A stretch of 64,000 bases of DNA, taken from the NCBI RefSeq assembly GCF_032118995.1, contig NC_092662.1:1550001-1614000 (forward strand). The letters are read 5' to 3'. Source of the DNA: Asterias amurensis. Taxonomy: Eukaryota > Echinodermata > Asteroidea > Forcipulatida > Asteriidae. Under the pieces are notes generated by a model. The model was not told where the DNA came from, did not search any database, and worked only from the letters and a program-made list of their open reading frames with translations. The translations under genes and the position numbers were made by a program. Of this stretch, positions 25,801-35,781 are shown one piece after another (within the stretch, counting starts at the first letter, position 1; every line of letters starts with the position of its first letter).

Positions 25801-26849
25801 AATTTTCAACCCCATGGTGGAGCCAATCTGTGAAGTCACCAGAGATGAAGGACAAGATGAGACTAGCAAGAAGGTATGCAAGAAGACTTTAAAATGAATA
25901 TTCAATTGTTATATACGCATATATAAGCTTCTTACAGTTCGTAAATATGGTAATGAGTTGGGATATTAGGCCATGTTGTATCTGTACAGGTATTTTCTTT
26001 GAAATTTTTCTTTGTTTTATTTTATGGTTTGTCATGACCGAGTGGTCTACTGCATCAGACTCAAGTTCTGATGGTTGAATCAAGTCTCTGGCATGGCACT
26101 TGTGTCCTTGAGCATGGCACAATCCATAATTGCTTCTCTTTACCTAGGTGTATAAATTGGAACCTGAGAGAGGGATGAGACAGTATTGTATTGGATTAAC
26201 CTCATAGCACTAATTTAAGTAGCTTGGGGTTGTATGTTCCCAAAGGGATGTTTGCCTAATGAACAGGGATAATAATACCGTAACGTCTCTTGGGTATATA
26301 AAGTATGCCTTTGGCTATAACCAATGGGAGACTTTGGAACGCTAGGTGGCAGCAGACTTGCCAGGTAATTTCCATTGTGTACGTAGTTCTGAGCAAGCGC
26401 ACATTACAGAGAACAATAAATTTTACCTGGTAAGTCTGCTGCCACCAAGCGCCCCAAAAGTCTCCCATTGAGAACCAATTATTATCAGTGTTAAACTTAT
26501 TGTCAACAGCTTAAGTGATCTTCATTTGGAATATGGCCGCCACGTCAAACACGCTCGTCACTGGCAAGTTGACTCAGTCACACCACAAGCTCAGAAATCC
26601 TTATCAGCTATTGGTCGACCCAAGCCCCGACCACAGGTCGTCAAGGTCAAGGCTGGTACTACGCCATCATGCAATCGGGAACCATTAAACCAGGCGGTGG
26701 AGTTGAGCATGGAGGCCATTGATCAGAGGAGAGATTATGGACATTTCTTGTTGCATGCTCGGAATTCCGATATACAGAAACGTCATCTGGATGCTGTGCA
26801 GAAACTCTTCCAGCCTTATGTCAGTAGAAAATCAGCCCATACTAAATAA
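16811..26849 (+). CDS. TTC28: TPR-CHAT protein, TTC28-like
   Basis: Large cytoplasmic TPR protein. Vertebrate TTC28 is linked to mitosis and midbody function. Coding exons: 16811-16900, 17006-17215, 17684-17861, 18192-20548, 21242-21389, 21611-21829, 21982-22129, 22580-22752, 23242-23369, 23747-23981, 24516-24601, 24815-24972, 25281-25590, 25797-25873, 26510-26849. All phases agree, giving 1618 aa. An N-terminal TPR triplet (about residues 30-130; DAAFRNKDFATAAACYGEAL) precedes TPR units in the long exon 4 (about 160-560). A CHAT caspase/separase-like domain follows: ADKVLSQVPFDAL near 757, VHLAMYGSW near 992-1000, MVVMSCCYGN (Cys1047/1048), then LVAGGAESVILLLWSVPD and RYWAAFCILGGDP. Two C-terminal repeats (IGFHFQPG..., LGFSQVS...) mirror TTC28. 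It is shorter than human TTC28 (about 2480 aa) with fewer TPRs, so it may be a paralogue. The usual catalytic His position reads Tyr. A 5' untranslated exon part begins at about 16675. Confidence 0.85.
17226..17580 (+). mobile_element. MITE family A, copy 3, abutting a splice donor
   Basis: Begins about 10 bp after the donor of exon 2 of the TTC28-like gene (donor at 17216). The left terminal repeat is missing: it starts at ATTATTAGCGTAAAACCTTA. The right end is present (AATTACCAATATTGTCCAGT...TCTTTA). It contains the family's inverted central motif TTTCGAGACCTCA/TGAGGTCTCAAAA. Confidence 0.8.
17960..18110 (-). mobile_element. LINE reverse-transcriptase C-terminal relic
   Basis: In intron 3 of the TTC28-like gene, reversed. 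The minus-strand frame reads LYELDRVQRLQNSAVPLI, then REHITPSLRELCAPLNVLEQ and YISLIKVHFKDKL. This matches the common non-LTR retrotransposon signature L.RVQ..QN.AARL....REHITP.L..LHWLPV..R..FK. A short decayed fragment, CR1/Jockey-like at best guess. Confidence 0.6.
20677..21057. mobile_element. long-arm foldback element in TTC28-like intron 4
   Basis: Almost the whole 380 bp folds on itself. Left TTTAAAGGATTGAGTACTTT, right AAGTACATAGACCCTTTAAA. Inner arms include GATAATGATAGTAGAAAGC against CTTTCTACTATCATTATCTT. The centre has CATGAAAACAC...ATAATTTTCGTCTCATGATCAGTGAGAC, close to a perfect palindrome. Arms are about 170 bp. Confidence 0.85.
26030..26250 (+). mobile_element. tRNA-derived SINE
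   Basis: In the last intron of the TTC28-like gene. A tRNA-like head (TCATGACCGAGTGGTCTACT..., box A-like; a decayed box B near GGTTGAATCAAGTC) is followed by a tail with CACTTGTGTCCTTGAGCA and ATAATTGCTTCTC...TACCTAGGTGTATAAAT. It is a pseudogene-like SINE, not a functional tRNA. Related pieces lie at 60185-60290 and, reversed, at 63390-63500. Confidence 0.65.
26319..26475. mobile_element. foldback element, CAATGGGAGACTTT arms
   Basis: Left arm CCAATGGGAGACTTTGGAAC...GGCAGCAGACTTGCCAGGTAA; right arm TTACCTGGTAAGTCTGCTGCC...AAAGTCTCCCATTG. The arms are about 50 bp and inverted, the loop about 55 bp. It ends about 35 bp before the acceptor of the last TTC28-like exon. Confidence 0.75.
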
Positions 26850-28226
26850 CTGAATCAAATATTTTCATTACTCTATTTAGGCAAGGTGCTGTTCTTGAGT
26901 GTTTAAAGGAACACGTTGCCTTGGATCGGACGAGTTGGTCTATAAAAAGCGTTTATAACCGTTTGTTATAAATTGCATATTGTTGGAAAGATGTTTTAAA
27001 AGTAGAATACAATGATCCACACAAATTTGCCTCGAAATTGCACGGTTTTCCCTTTACCTCGTCGACGAACACGGTTGGCCATTTATGGGAGTCAAATTTT
27101 TGACTCCCATAAATGGCCGACCGTGTTAGTTCGCAAAGTAAAATGAAAACCATGCAATTTCGAGGCAAATTTGTGTGGATCATTGTATTCTACTTTTAAA
27201 ACATCTTTCCAACCAAATGCATTTTATAACAAACGGTTACAAACACTTTTCAAAGACCAACTCGTCCGATCCAAGGCAATGTATTCCTTTAAATTCTCAG
27301 TGGTCCAGAGACCCTATCGGAGGAAGGGCTTAATATTGAATTATTTAAAACCCTACCAAAAGGGAAGTTTTCTCAAAGTATATTATCTTATTTTACTATT
27401 TGCTTTTATATCATGAAATGCAACAGTAAACAATTCTCTAATTCAAAACGACCAAAATAATTTGCGTATATAATATATAGTTTGTGTATTTGTTACAATG
27501 ATTATGCACTTTTGAAAACCAAGCTCTGTCGAGGACTTTTTTTCACTTGGCATTTTAAATTGATTGAAAATATGTTAACTTTTTTGTATGTTCCAATTTA
27601 CACCAATCATGTATACAAATTTATCAGCTTTTCTTGTGTGCACAAAACTTTATTTTTGTATATACATTGATATTTATTTAGTTGTAAAATCATTGGAATA
27701 TGCAATTAATAATTTTGAAGCCAATTTCATTTGTTAATGTTAGATCATATACTCTAATTTTAAATAAATACATTCATAATAGTCATTAACAAAATGGAGG
27801 AATTTATGAGTCCACACTTATGAATGTCAAAAGAGTTACAGTGTATTTATTGAACCTTTCTTTCTCTCTTTTCACAAACCCCCCAAAAAAACAATTTTCT
27901 CCCTTATTTGAAAAGTAGCAAAATTATTCTACACAAACATTCTGATTCTACACAAACTTTGAGCAGATTTTTGTTGTGACTACATGTATATAGCTGGCCA
28001 AAACTGCCCCAAGTGGAGGGACAACCAGTAAATTTGCATACTGAACTGAGCAGATAGCCCAAAGTAGAACAAGAATTTTAAATGATCGCAATCTTGATAG
28101 ATGAGTGGCAGCAGCACAGATACATTGTTCATGGAAATATTTCTAGAGATAACACCATCTGCTCTTTCCATAATCCTTAAGATATATTTTCAATCTGATG
28201 CCAGATGATAAAGTTTTTGTGCCTCT
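26850..28226. other. intergenic region between convergent TTC28-like and MRPS2
   Basis: Holds the 3' ends of both genes. Apart from the foldback at 26902-27293, only AT-rich sequence is visible (for example 27420-27780), with several AATAAA-like strings on both strands. No coding exon is seen. Confidence 0.5.
26902..27293. mobile_element. foldback element with perfect central hairpin, 3' of TTC28-like
   Basis: Starts TTTAAAGGAACACGTTGCCT 53 bp after the TTC28-like stop and ends ATGTATTCCTTTAAA. The arms are about 190 bp and share GGATCGGACGAGTTGGTCT, AAGATGTTTTAAAAGTAGAA and AATTTGCCTCGAAATTGCA, each mirrored. The centre (about 27070-27130) is a nearly perfect hairpin around GGCCATTTATGGGAGTCAAA. 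It probably lies within the 3' UTR of the gene. Confidence 0.85.
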
Positions 28227-30002
28227 TTACTGCATCTCCATCATCTCTTTTCGCTTGGCCTTTCCTCTTAAAATGGCCGTCTTGAAGAGCTTACAATAAA
28301 GCTCGACAGCAGCGGGGGTATCATCATTCCCAGGTACAGGATATGATATCAGGTTAGGGTTACAGTTAGAGTCAACAATCCCAACCGTTGGGATGTTCAT
28401 TTTAGCAGCATCAGTGACCGCTAAATGCTCCGTGAAGGTGTTTGTTAGTGTATGAAGAAAGATGAGAAGGTCAGGGAGTCGTGTACCAGGACCATATTGG
28501 ATTGGTGCATTAGTGAAACAACCTCCCTGCCAATGACGTGTGTGTGCGTACTCCCCACACTCCTTAGCTATGTTCTCGGTGAGAAATGAAAACTGTGGTG
28601 TGCGATTGATGAACAGGATGATGCCATCACGGTAAGCGATATGGGCTGTGAAGTTCAACGCTTCTTGAAGAAGGTCCACTGTTTGGTCAAGATCTAAGAT
28701 GCACTGGTTCTGTCTAATGCCAAAGATGTACTTCTTCATGTGTGGGTTGATTAGGCCGTCTTTATGGCCGATGTGTACCCTGGAGTCAAACAGCTCTTGA
28801 AGTTTGACAAGATCCTTCACCTTGAAGAAATCTGGGTCCTTTAACGGGTCGGTGACATCACTTGTAGGTTTAGCTCCTTCGACATCTGTGAAAAAAATAA
28901 TGATACGCATTTATCAAGGGAACATTCAAACAGCAGGAGTGTCATTTATGATAAATACTTTTTTAAACGCCATGTTTTGCTATTTTAATATAAAGAATCA
29001 GATTTACCAGAAAAGTTTTGGATTCCAGGTACAGTGTACCTACTACTTTCAAATCTTAAACAAATATTTGCCAATTAAATTTTAAACCATTGACAAATTA
29101 TATGACTATTACACTTTATAATGTAAGTGAAGTTTAGTTTGTTAATAATTAATAGAAGTTAAGTTCATTAAAAACTGGACGTACATTTTTCGGCTGTTTC
29201 TACTTTCAAATCAAGTGATGATATCTTCTGTGTTGAAAAACTCTTCGCAATTGAATAAACAGATCTACTGTAACTTGAAACACCACCTGCACAACATGAC
29301 AAAGAAAGAAATCAAGATTAGTAACGTTATGGTTATGTATACATGCCTCTGAAGAAGGTCCAGTTTGGATCGAAAGCTAAGGCGGAAAAGTTTCCATATG
29401 GCGCCACCACTTTTTCATTCGATATGAAATAATATAGTATCTAATTTACCTCAATGAGATATCCCTTTTTGTAAAAAAGGGTGAAAAAGTGGTTGCGCCA
29501 TACGGAAAGTTATCCGCTAAGGCCATCTAGCCTACAAATTATTAAATATTATTAATAATATTATAAGATTATAATTAATAAAACATGAAAAATGATTTGT
29601 TCGAATGTTCATGACCAATTCAAATTAAAAGTAAACTGACAAAATCCATTTGACCAACTCAACCATACCAGTCTTTAGAGCAATATTAAAATTCAAATGA
29701 CTCATGTTGAAAACAAACCATAATAATTTTTATTGACCAAGCCAAAGATGCCAAAGCAACCCAAGCAAAATTGCAAATGAGGCAGCGAGCATGCGGATGC
29801 GCGCCCAGCCAGGCAATGTTACATCATGTTTTTAAGCTAATATTATGCTAATCAAAATATCACATTCATTTACAAAAACTGTTATTAAAGTAGTGATATG
29901 ATGTTGGATAACCCATTCATGGTTAAATCCTAACAAATACATACTTTTTACACGAAAACCTTGCATCAAAATTTGCCGTACATGCCGGACGGAGGCCGCC
30001 AT
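28227..30002 (-). CDS. MRPS2: mitochondrial ribosomal protein S2 (uS2m)
   Basis: Component of the mitochondrial small ribosomal subunit. Exons: 29954-30002, 29185-29286, 28227-28885, with both junctions in phase 1. This gives 269 aa (human 296). The start ATG at 30002 opens a basic, hydrophobic N-terminus ([16 protein letters not shown]) that suits a mitochondrial targeting peptide. The S2 fold is clear: [20 protein letters not shown], then [35 protein letters not shown], the RLPDLLIFL strand and [20 protein letters not shown] with PGNDD. These cover the uS2 signature regions. The other intron-2 acceptor frame meets a stop, which fixes the junction. The gene looks intact. Confidence 0.95.
29394..29515 (+). 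mobile_element. palindromic MITE family B, copy 1
   Basis: In MRPS2 intron 1. Ends are GGAAAAGTTTCCATATGGCG and CGCCATACGGAAAGTTATCC, inverted repeats of about 33 bp. The core contains AAATAATATAGTATCTAATTT and ATATCCCTTTTTGTAAAAA. About 122 bp, non-coding. Other copies: 30414-30545 (opposite orientation) and 32458-32576. Confidence 0.9.
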
Positions 30003-30413
30003 TTTGAAAATAGTTTCGTCACATGAGGGCGCTAAAATAAAAACTTTTTGATGTAACTTTAAGTTTCCTGATGTCATCATCAGCGTAGGGCTTAAAAAGG
30101 TATAAAGAATGAAACTTGAATTGGTTTCCTATTATAAAGTTGGTCTTCTCCTCAAAATTGTTAAGTATTTATTGTTTTTTGTTGTGTGATAATTTATTGG
30201 TTTTATAATTAAACTTTGTTAATTTTGTTGCGCCCTCTCTAGTTTGCTTTGCCACAGTTTAGTCAGGCGCGCCATTTATGAGAGAGTTTTGAAGTTTGAC
30301 GGTGAGGGTATTTCCCTGAAATCTTGCAATAATGAATCTCCTATGACTGAAAAGATCATCCAGATAGTGCTTCAACTTCTTTCGTGTTGTTCATTAAGGG
30401 TAGGTTTTGATCA
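30003..30413. promoter_or_regulatory. MRPS2 5' flank
   Basis: Immediately upstream of the MRPS2 start is CGGCCGCCATTTTGAAAAT-like sequence, a GGC/GCCATTTT motif of the type bound by YY1 at many housekeeping promoters. The assignment to a promoter is inferred from position and motif only. No other gene is seen between here and the MITE at 30414. Confidence 0.35.
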
Positions 30414-30545
30414 GGATAACTTTCCGTATGGCGCCACCACTTTTTCACTCATTTTTACAAAAAGGGATATGTCAATCAGATAAATTAGATACTATATTAT
30501 TTTATTTCGAATGAAAAAGTGGTGGCGCCATACGGAAACTTTTCC
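30414..30545 (-). mobile_element. palindromic MITE family B, copy 2 (inverted)
   Basis: Begins GGATAACTTTCCGTATGGCG and ends CGCCATACGGAAACTTTTCC. The order of the two ends and of the core is the reverse of copy 1, so it sits in the opposite orientation about 900 bp away, on the other side of the MRPS2 first exon. Confidence 0.9.
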
Positions 30546-32040
30546 TTTGATCACCTGACTCTTCATTAACAGGGTAAGCTGTAAGTGTTAGTTACATTCT
30601 GGAGATTAGTGTTGTGTTCGTGTGGAGTCTGTGTTTCTCGTTTCTGTGTTGTGTACTTTGATTGAACACAACGTCATGTTTGTACAATGTATGTACTCGT
30701 GACTGTTGAAACTTGCGGAAGTTCATTCAGCTCATGGAAACCTTGTTTAATGGCCATGAGGCTGAATTAATATGAAACGATGTGTCGACAAGAGAGAGAT
30801 TGACAGATGGACTTTATTAGGTCCCTTTACTTTACTTGGTTTTTTTTGTTATCAATTAATATTAAACCCGAAAAGTACTAAGTAGACTAGACTACAAATA
30901 GTGTAAGTACTAAACTAGAATATTGGAAAATGGAATAGGAAAATACTAATTGATGTGCTGGGTCTGCACAATAATAATGTCAAATGGTGATGGTCAATGC
31001 ATCAGTAAATACGAAAGTTATTAGGAGAGTATAACATACCTCATACATATTTATGACCAAGATCCAGCAAGAAAGTCATGTTTTCTTGTTGTCTTTTTTA
31101 TTTTGTTTGCTCACCTGTGAATCAGTTAAATCTATGTGTATTTGTCGTGAAAATTTTCCCCTCTCAACAAGATTGACACAAATAATTTTTGAACATATCT
31201 GTAAAAAAAACATCTTTTATTGGCCCACATTTGACTAAACAAAGCTGGACTTACTCCATATGATTTTTTTTATATTATGACCTAGACCTATTTTTAGGTG
31301 GCCAAAAGTAAAACAAACAAAAGAATATTTTAAAAAACTACTAAAACCCTGTTTTATTATTGGCTCTAGTTAAATTAAACGACATCAGAAAAGACCACTA
31401 CATCATTCTATGCCCTAAAATCGCACCTCGTAAATTAGTCAAAATTTAATAAAATTACCTTATGAGTTTTTTTAATTTTCGGCATATCTTTCAACTTAAA
31501 AAAAATTGCAATATCTTCCAAAATAATGCTTAGATCTTTGTCCGGCCCAGTTCGATAAAAATGCACAAGAAAAGCCTAATGAATTAGAGCCTAAACTTGC
31601 ACCTTAAAAAAATGCAGAAATTTGGGTAAAACTGATGGACTGTCTTATGGTTTTTATTTTGTTTTCTTCAAATTTATACAAATTTTTCAAGTTACAAAAA
31701 ATTGCACTAACACAAAATACTGGTTTTATCTTGGCCCAAGTTTAATGAAAAGGCATCGGAAAAGCCTATTTCATCAGTTTAGAGGATTAAAGTGAAGCTT
31801 CAAAAATGAGCCGAATTTTATCAAAATGCTGGACTTATCCATTTATAGTTTTTTTAACAAGTTTCGCCCTACTTTTCATGTAAAAAAAACAACTCCCTAA
31901 TTACTGCTTATATATTGGATTCTGTTCCATAAAATTGCTTCAGAAAAGCCTACTGCATCATAAGAGCACAAAATTGCACCTTATAAAATAGCCAAAATTG
32001 ATAAAAGTGCTGGACTTCCCCCCCCCCCCTTTCATGATCC
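30546..32040. other. gene-free stretch with a ~190-bp tandem array
   Basis: No coding exon seen. 30546-31230 is unremarkable AT-rich sequence; 31230-32030 is the array listed separately. A C-run lies at about 32017-32028. Confidence 0.5.
31230..32030. repeat. degenerate tandem array, ~190-bp unit, about 4-5 copies
   Basis: Recurring landmarks are GAAAAGCCTA/CCACT...ATCA, then TAAAATTGCACCTTA-like text, an AAAATT..T.AAA stretch, CTGGACTTA and ATGGTTTTT-like text. Anchors near 31247, 31457, 31637, 31830 and 32011 give spacings of about 180-210 bp. The copies are strongly diverged. The array ends just before a promoter-like segment at 32041. Confidence 0.6.
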
Positions 32041-32270
32041 TTTCAAATTTCGACCAATAAAAGGATGCCGTTCGTACTACGTCACGCGCATGCACCCTCT
32101 TACTCCCCGCGGCCATTTTATTTCTGAGCGCGGGCATGGTGTGTTCCACGTGTGTGTGGTGAAAAGGCTGATTTTTTGCAACGTTTTACATCGAAAAGCG
32201 ACATCAAATTTCAGCAACTTCCACGACGATAACTGCACGGATGTTCGTAGGATCTTCTAAATCAGGTAAA
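32041..32270 (+). promoter_or_regulatory. CpG-rich promoter-like segment and first exon of an orphan transcript
   Basis: Unlike its AT-rich surroundings, this stretch contains TACGTCAC (a CRE/ATF-type site), GCGCATGC (NRF1-like half site), CCGCGGCCATTTTATTT (YY1-like) and several CpGs. A splice-donor-like site follows at 32266 (AATCAG|GTAAAT). An ATG at about 32239 gives only 25 coding bases before that donor. Motifs are read by eye; there is no evidence of transcription. Confidence 0.35.
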
Positions 32271-32457
32271 TAATTCGTGTGTCGATGCAAAAGGAGAGAT
32301 TTGAGGGGTTTTCTGAGACGTCAGGGGAAATAGTGTCATGTAAATGTGGTGCACTGCTGCATGCTGTTGCTTCAGCCAATAATATGTAACAGTCAAGACC
32401 AATCGAGGAAACATAGATTGTGTTAACGGGTTTATAAAACCACTGAATTCTTGTCTT

Positions 32458-32576
32458 GGAAAAGTTTCCGTATGGCACCACCACGTTTTCATTCCCCATC
32501 TAATTAACCTCAGTAAAATAATATATCGCTTTTTGTAAAAATGAGTGAAAGTGGTGGCCCATACGGAAAGTTATCC
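32458..32576 (+). mobile_element. palindromic MITE family B, copy 3
   Basis: Ends GGAAAAGTTTCCGTATGGCA and CCATACGGAAAGTTATCCC. Same orientation as copy 1, with a small internal loss. It sits in the putative intron of the orphan transcript. Confidence 0.85.
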
Positions 32577-32942
32577 CTTGTCTTGATACAAGTGAGGAAA
32601 TTGTTAGGGACGGATATTTTGTTGAAACTTTGAACCACGTAGATTTTGCTGATGACACCAAATGCTTTTTTCAAGACTCTGCACTGTTTTTGTTTTTCTC
32701 CAATTCCTTCAATGCAAATGTTCCGAGTAAAATCACATTACTCCCACATATTTTCCCTTGAATTGTTTTTCTTGGGGATTTGGCATTGGATTTGAAGACA
32801 TTAATACATGAAAATTAGACATCTTTTTTAAGAACCCCTGAACTGACGTAAAACTTTCCAATGCATACTTTCTGTATCCCCTCATATGTATGAACAATAA
32901 TTGACATCCATACTCTAAAAAATAATTGCTGTTCTTTTTCAG

Positions 32943-33056
32943 AGTTCGTGAAATCTGATGTTTCCCTTCCATCAAGCGTATGCTGCCTCCTCCAGCATGT
33001 TAGCGGTCTTTCCAGCCACAACAGCAGTCACTGAGATACAAAGCCTCAACCGTTCT
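32943..33056 (+). other. candidate exon of the orphan transcript
   Basis: Bounded by a strong acceptor (TTCTTTTTCAG) and a donor (TTCT|GTAAGG). It is much richer in C and in codon-like sequence than its surroundings. One frame from an internal ATG reads MFPFHQAYAASSSMLAVFPA and continues to the donor. Joined to the 32041-32270 exon in the other phase it would give only a 38-residue frame. I found no convincing following exon in the next 8 kb. It may be a non-coding transcript or the start of a gene whose other exons I miss. Confidence 0.3.
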
Positions 33057-33539
33057 GTAAGGCAACCAAAATGTATGTTTCTATTAATTCTCGCTGTAGG
33101 GCCATAATAATATACCAACAAATTTGCCAAAATCTCTCTCATACTTTTTTTCATCAAAGACCCACGTTATTTATGGATTATATTTTTTGTGGGGCATCCT
33201 AAAAAACAGTTAAATTCTAGTAAAAACTTTCAATTAAGTAAGTCCTTCTCAATGAAATATTCATAACTTTTCCCTCAAGAGCCAAAGATCATGCATGTAT
33301 TACAGGCTAAGCATTTTTTTTTTTTTTTCATTCTAGTTCACCAAAAGGAATGATTGCACTGTATTTCTATGGAATTACGGTTTATGAATAATATGTAACT
33401 CTACACAACCCCCCCCCCCCAAAAAAAAAAAAAAAAAAGGATTTTGAAAACAATATTAGCTTTATAATTTTGAATGCATCCTCTTAAATATAACAGTACA
33501 CTTTATCTGATTATTCTGATTATCAATTTTGAGTAGTCC

Positions 33540-33858
33540 AAGGCAGGGTATACTTGGTAGTTACTCCACAAATAAATTACCTTGAAAACGTTAAAGCACT
33601 GGTCATGTTGATGTTAAAAAATGTTGTTGGGAACAACACCCTTTAGGGTAAAATGTAGTTTTAGGGAAAGATTTGTTTCACCCCAAAAAACTTGAATCTT
33701 AGAAAGGCTTAAAGCATGAAGCCTTTCTCATGTAATTCTATGCATGGAATGTGGGTGTTTCTTTCTTAGGTTTATTATTATTTTATATATTTCTTGTGGC
33801 ACACACACCAAGTGAGGAAATGGGTCTTTGATAAATACCAAAAGTATACCCTGCCTTA
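33540..33858. mobile_element. MITE with AAGGCAGGGTATAC ends
   Basis: Starts AAGGCAGGGTATACTTGGTA and ends TACCAAAAGTATACCCTGCC followed by TTAA. The interior has GAAACACC-like and CCAAGTGAGGAAATGGGTCTTTGATAAAT text that recalls the right part of MITE family A (CAAGTGAGAAGAC...TTTGACAATTACC). Probably a distant relative of family A. About 320 bp, non-coding. Confidence 0.75.
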
Positions 33859-35013
33859 ATTATTTGTTTAAAGTTACTTTTAATTAGTTCATCACCACCA
33901 AGAAGGGAATCATCAAAGTTATAAGCTGTTCATAGAACCAAATATCGTCCAAATATTAGGATTCATCAGAAAATAATTAGAGCAAATCAGACTGGATTAT
34001 TTATTTGAATCTTTCAATACTTTATTTGAACAAACTTTCAATAAGTTCCAAAGAAAGAAAACAGATACATCAATTAGTACATCCAAACTGTTAGAAATTA
34101 CCCCACCCACCCCAACCTCCAGAACTTGATTATGCCTATGTATGTTATGTTTACTGAATTAAAGAAATGTTTGTTTTGGGGTGCTTTGGCACTCCTATTG
34201 CTTCCTTACTATTCATTTGGATAGTTGCTTAAATTGATGGTTGGAAATATGCCAGTTGATGTATAATTACTTGTTGCAACCCTCATTGAAATTATTTCAA
34301 AATGTCTGTCATTTTTTGTAATGCACTAAAATTGTATTTGTAAAATCAGATACAGCTTTCAATTCACACTTGTTTTTATTACAAATGTTGAAAATGTCAG
34401 TAGTTTCAAAATTCAACTTAAAAATAAAACAATTCAGAATTTATCCTAAAAGAAATATCAGCTGGCAAATGACAACCATAGCTAAGAAATATAAATGATC
34501 AACCAAGTAAGAAATGTAACCTGTTATTTTCTAAAAGGAGTCCACATGGCTAACAAAAAACTAGTCGCATGAAAACATGAACTAACTATTTGGTTTCTGC
34601 AAACTTGTAAAATAATTGTTTTTGTTTTTTTGTTCATCTTCCAAGAACTCAGGATATTTCCAGAATCAAAGCGGGTTTTGTTTCTGTTCAAACAAATGTA
34701 ATTCAATTTGACTCCTTTATGGTTTACAGTTTACATTTCTTACTTATAAAGAAGGTACAACATTGGTATTCATTTACTGCATATATAGAGTGCGCAAATT
34801 TTGACTCAACAAATTTATCTAAAACTTCCAGCGTTTCAGAACAAATTTCTCAAGTTATTGTTTCACTCGACCAAATGTTTACATCAAGTGGACATTCCGA
34901 TGAAAGTTTACTTGCGCGCTTACAAAAATTTAAGGCAATGTATGTTCACTAAAATCCTGCATTCAGTTTATAAGTTCAATTCGCAATAGCATAGCTACCA
35001 ATGTTGTATCTTC
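33859..35013. other. AT-rich stretch without recognisable features
   Basis: No coding exon or repeat recognised. The weak frames at 34524-34989 have no protein-like pattern. Confidence 0.5.
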
Positions 35014-35469
35014 TATAAAGGCCGCATCTTATAGCTTGTTCCGTGACTTTATACACCTCCATCTTGGAAAGTTTTATAAGTAAAAAAAATGGCTAAGTGT
35101 TTTGGTCAAAACATGACTAAGTCCACAAAGGGACAAAGAAAGTCAAAAATTACTAAGTGTTTTTGTAAAAGAATTACTAAGTACAAAAATGCCTGAGTGT
35201 TTTACTCAAAAAATTACTAATTCCAAAAATGAACTAAGTATTTTTGTCAAAAAATTGGCTAATGCTTTGGTCAAAAAATGACTAAGTCCACAAAGGGACA
35301 CAGAAATTCAATAACTACTCTGCGTTTTGGTCTAAAAATGACTAAGTACAAAAATAACTAAGTACAAACAATGGCCAAGTGTTTTGGTCAAAAAAATGAC
35401 TAAGTCCACAATGGGACTCCATTTTATTGTTATTTAAAGTCACAACAAGCTATAAGACGATACCTTTAA
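35014..35469. mobile_element. MITE with an internal minisatellite
   Basis: Inverted ends: left TATAAAGGCCGCATCTTATAGC then TTGTTCCGTGACTTTA; right TAAAGTCACAACAAGCTATAAG then ACGATACCTTTA. Between them (about 35083-35415) are many variants of a unit reading ATGACTAAGT(CCACAAAGGGAC), GTTTTGGTCAAAAA and AAATGACTAAGTACAAAA. Total about 455 bp. Confidence 0.75.
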
Positions 35470-35781
35470 TAAGGGGCTGCATTCCATTTTGATGTACCGA
35501 GCAATATAATCTAATGGTAATTTGAATTTGACGCCATGTATAAGTGTCATGTGCAAATTTCTAGTTGATTATATTGTTGGTGTACATTACTATGGGATAC
35601 AGTCTCTTCTGCACCCCTATAGGGGGTGCACTTGGTTGATCATGATTTTAATAATAGGGGGGGTAGGGCCAAAGTTTTTACGCAGTTAATTTCGAACCGT
35701 ACAACGGCACGAGAAATATTTTTGGCTGACTTAGTCTATATAAAAAAGGCATTTTTTAAGGGATTTTTTTTTATTTTTTTA

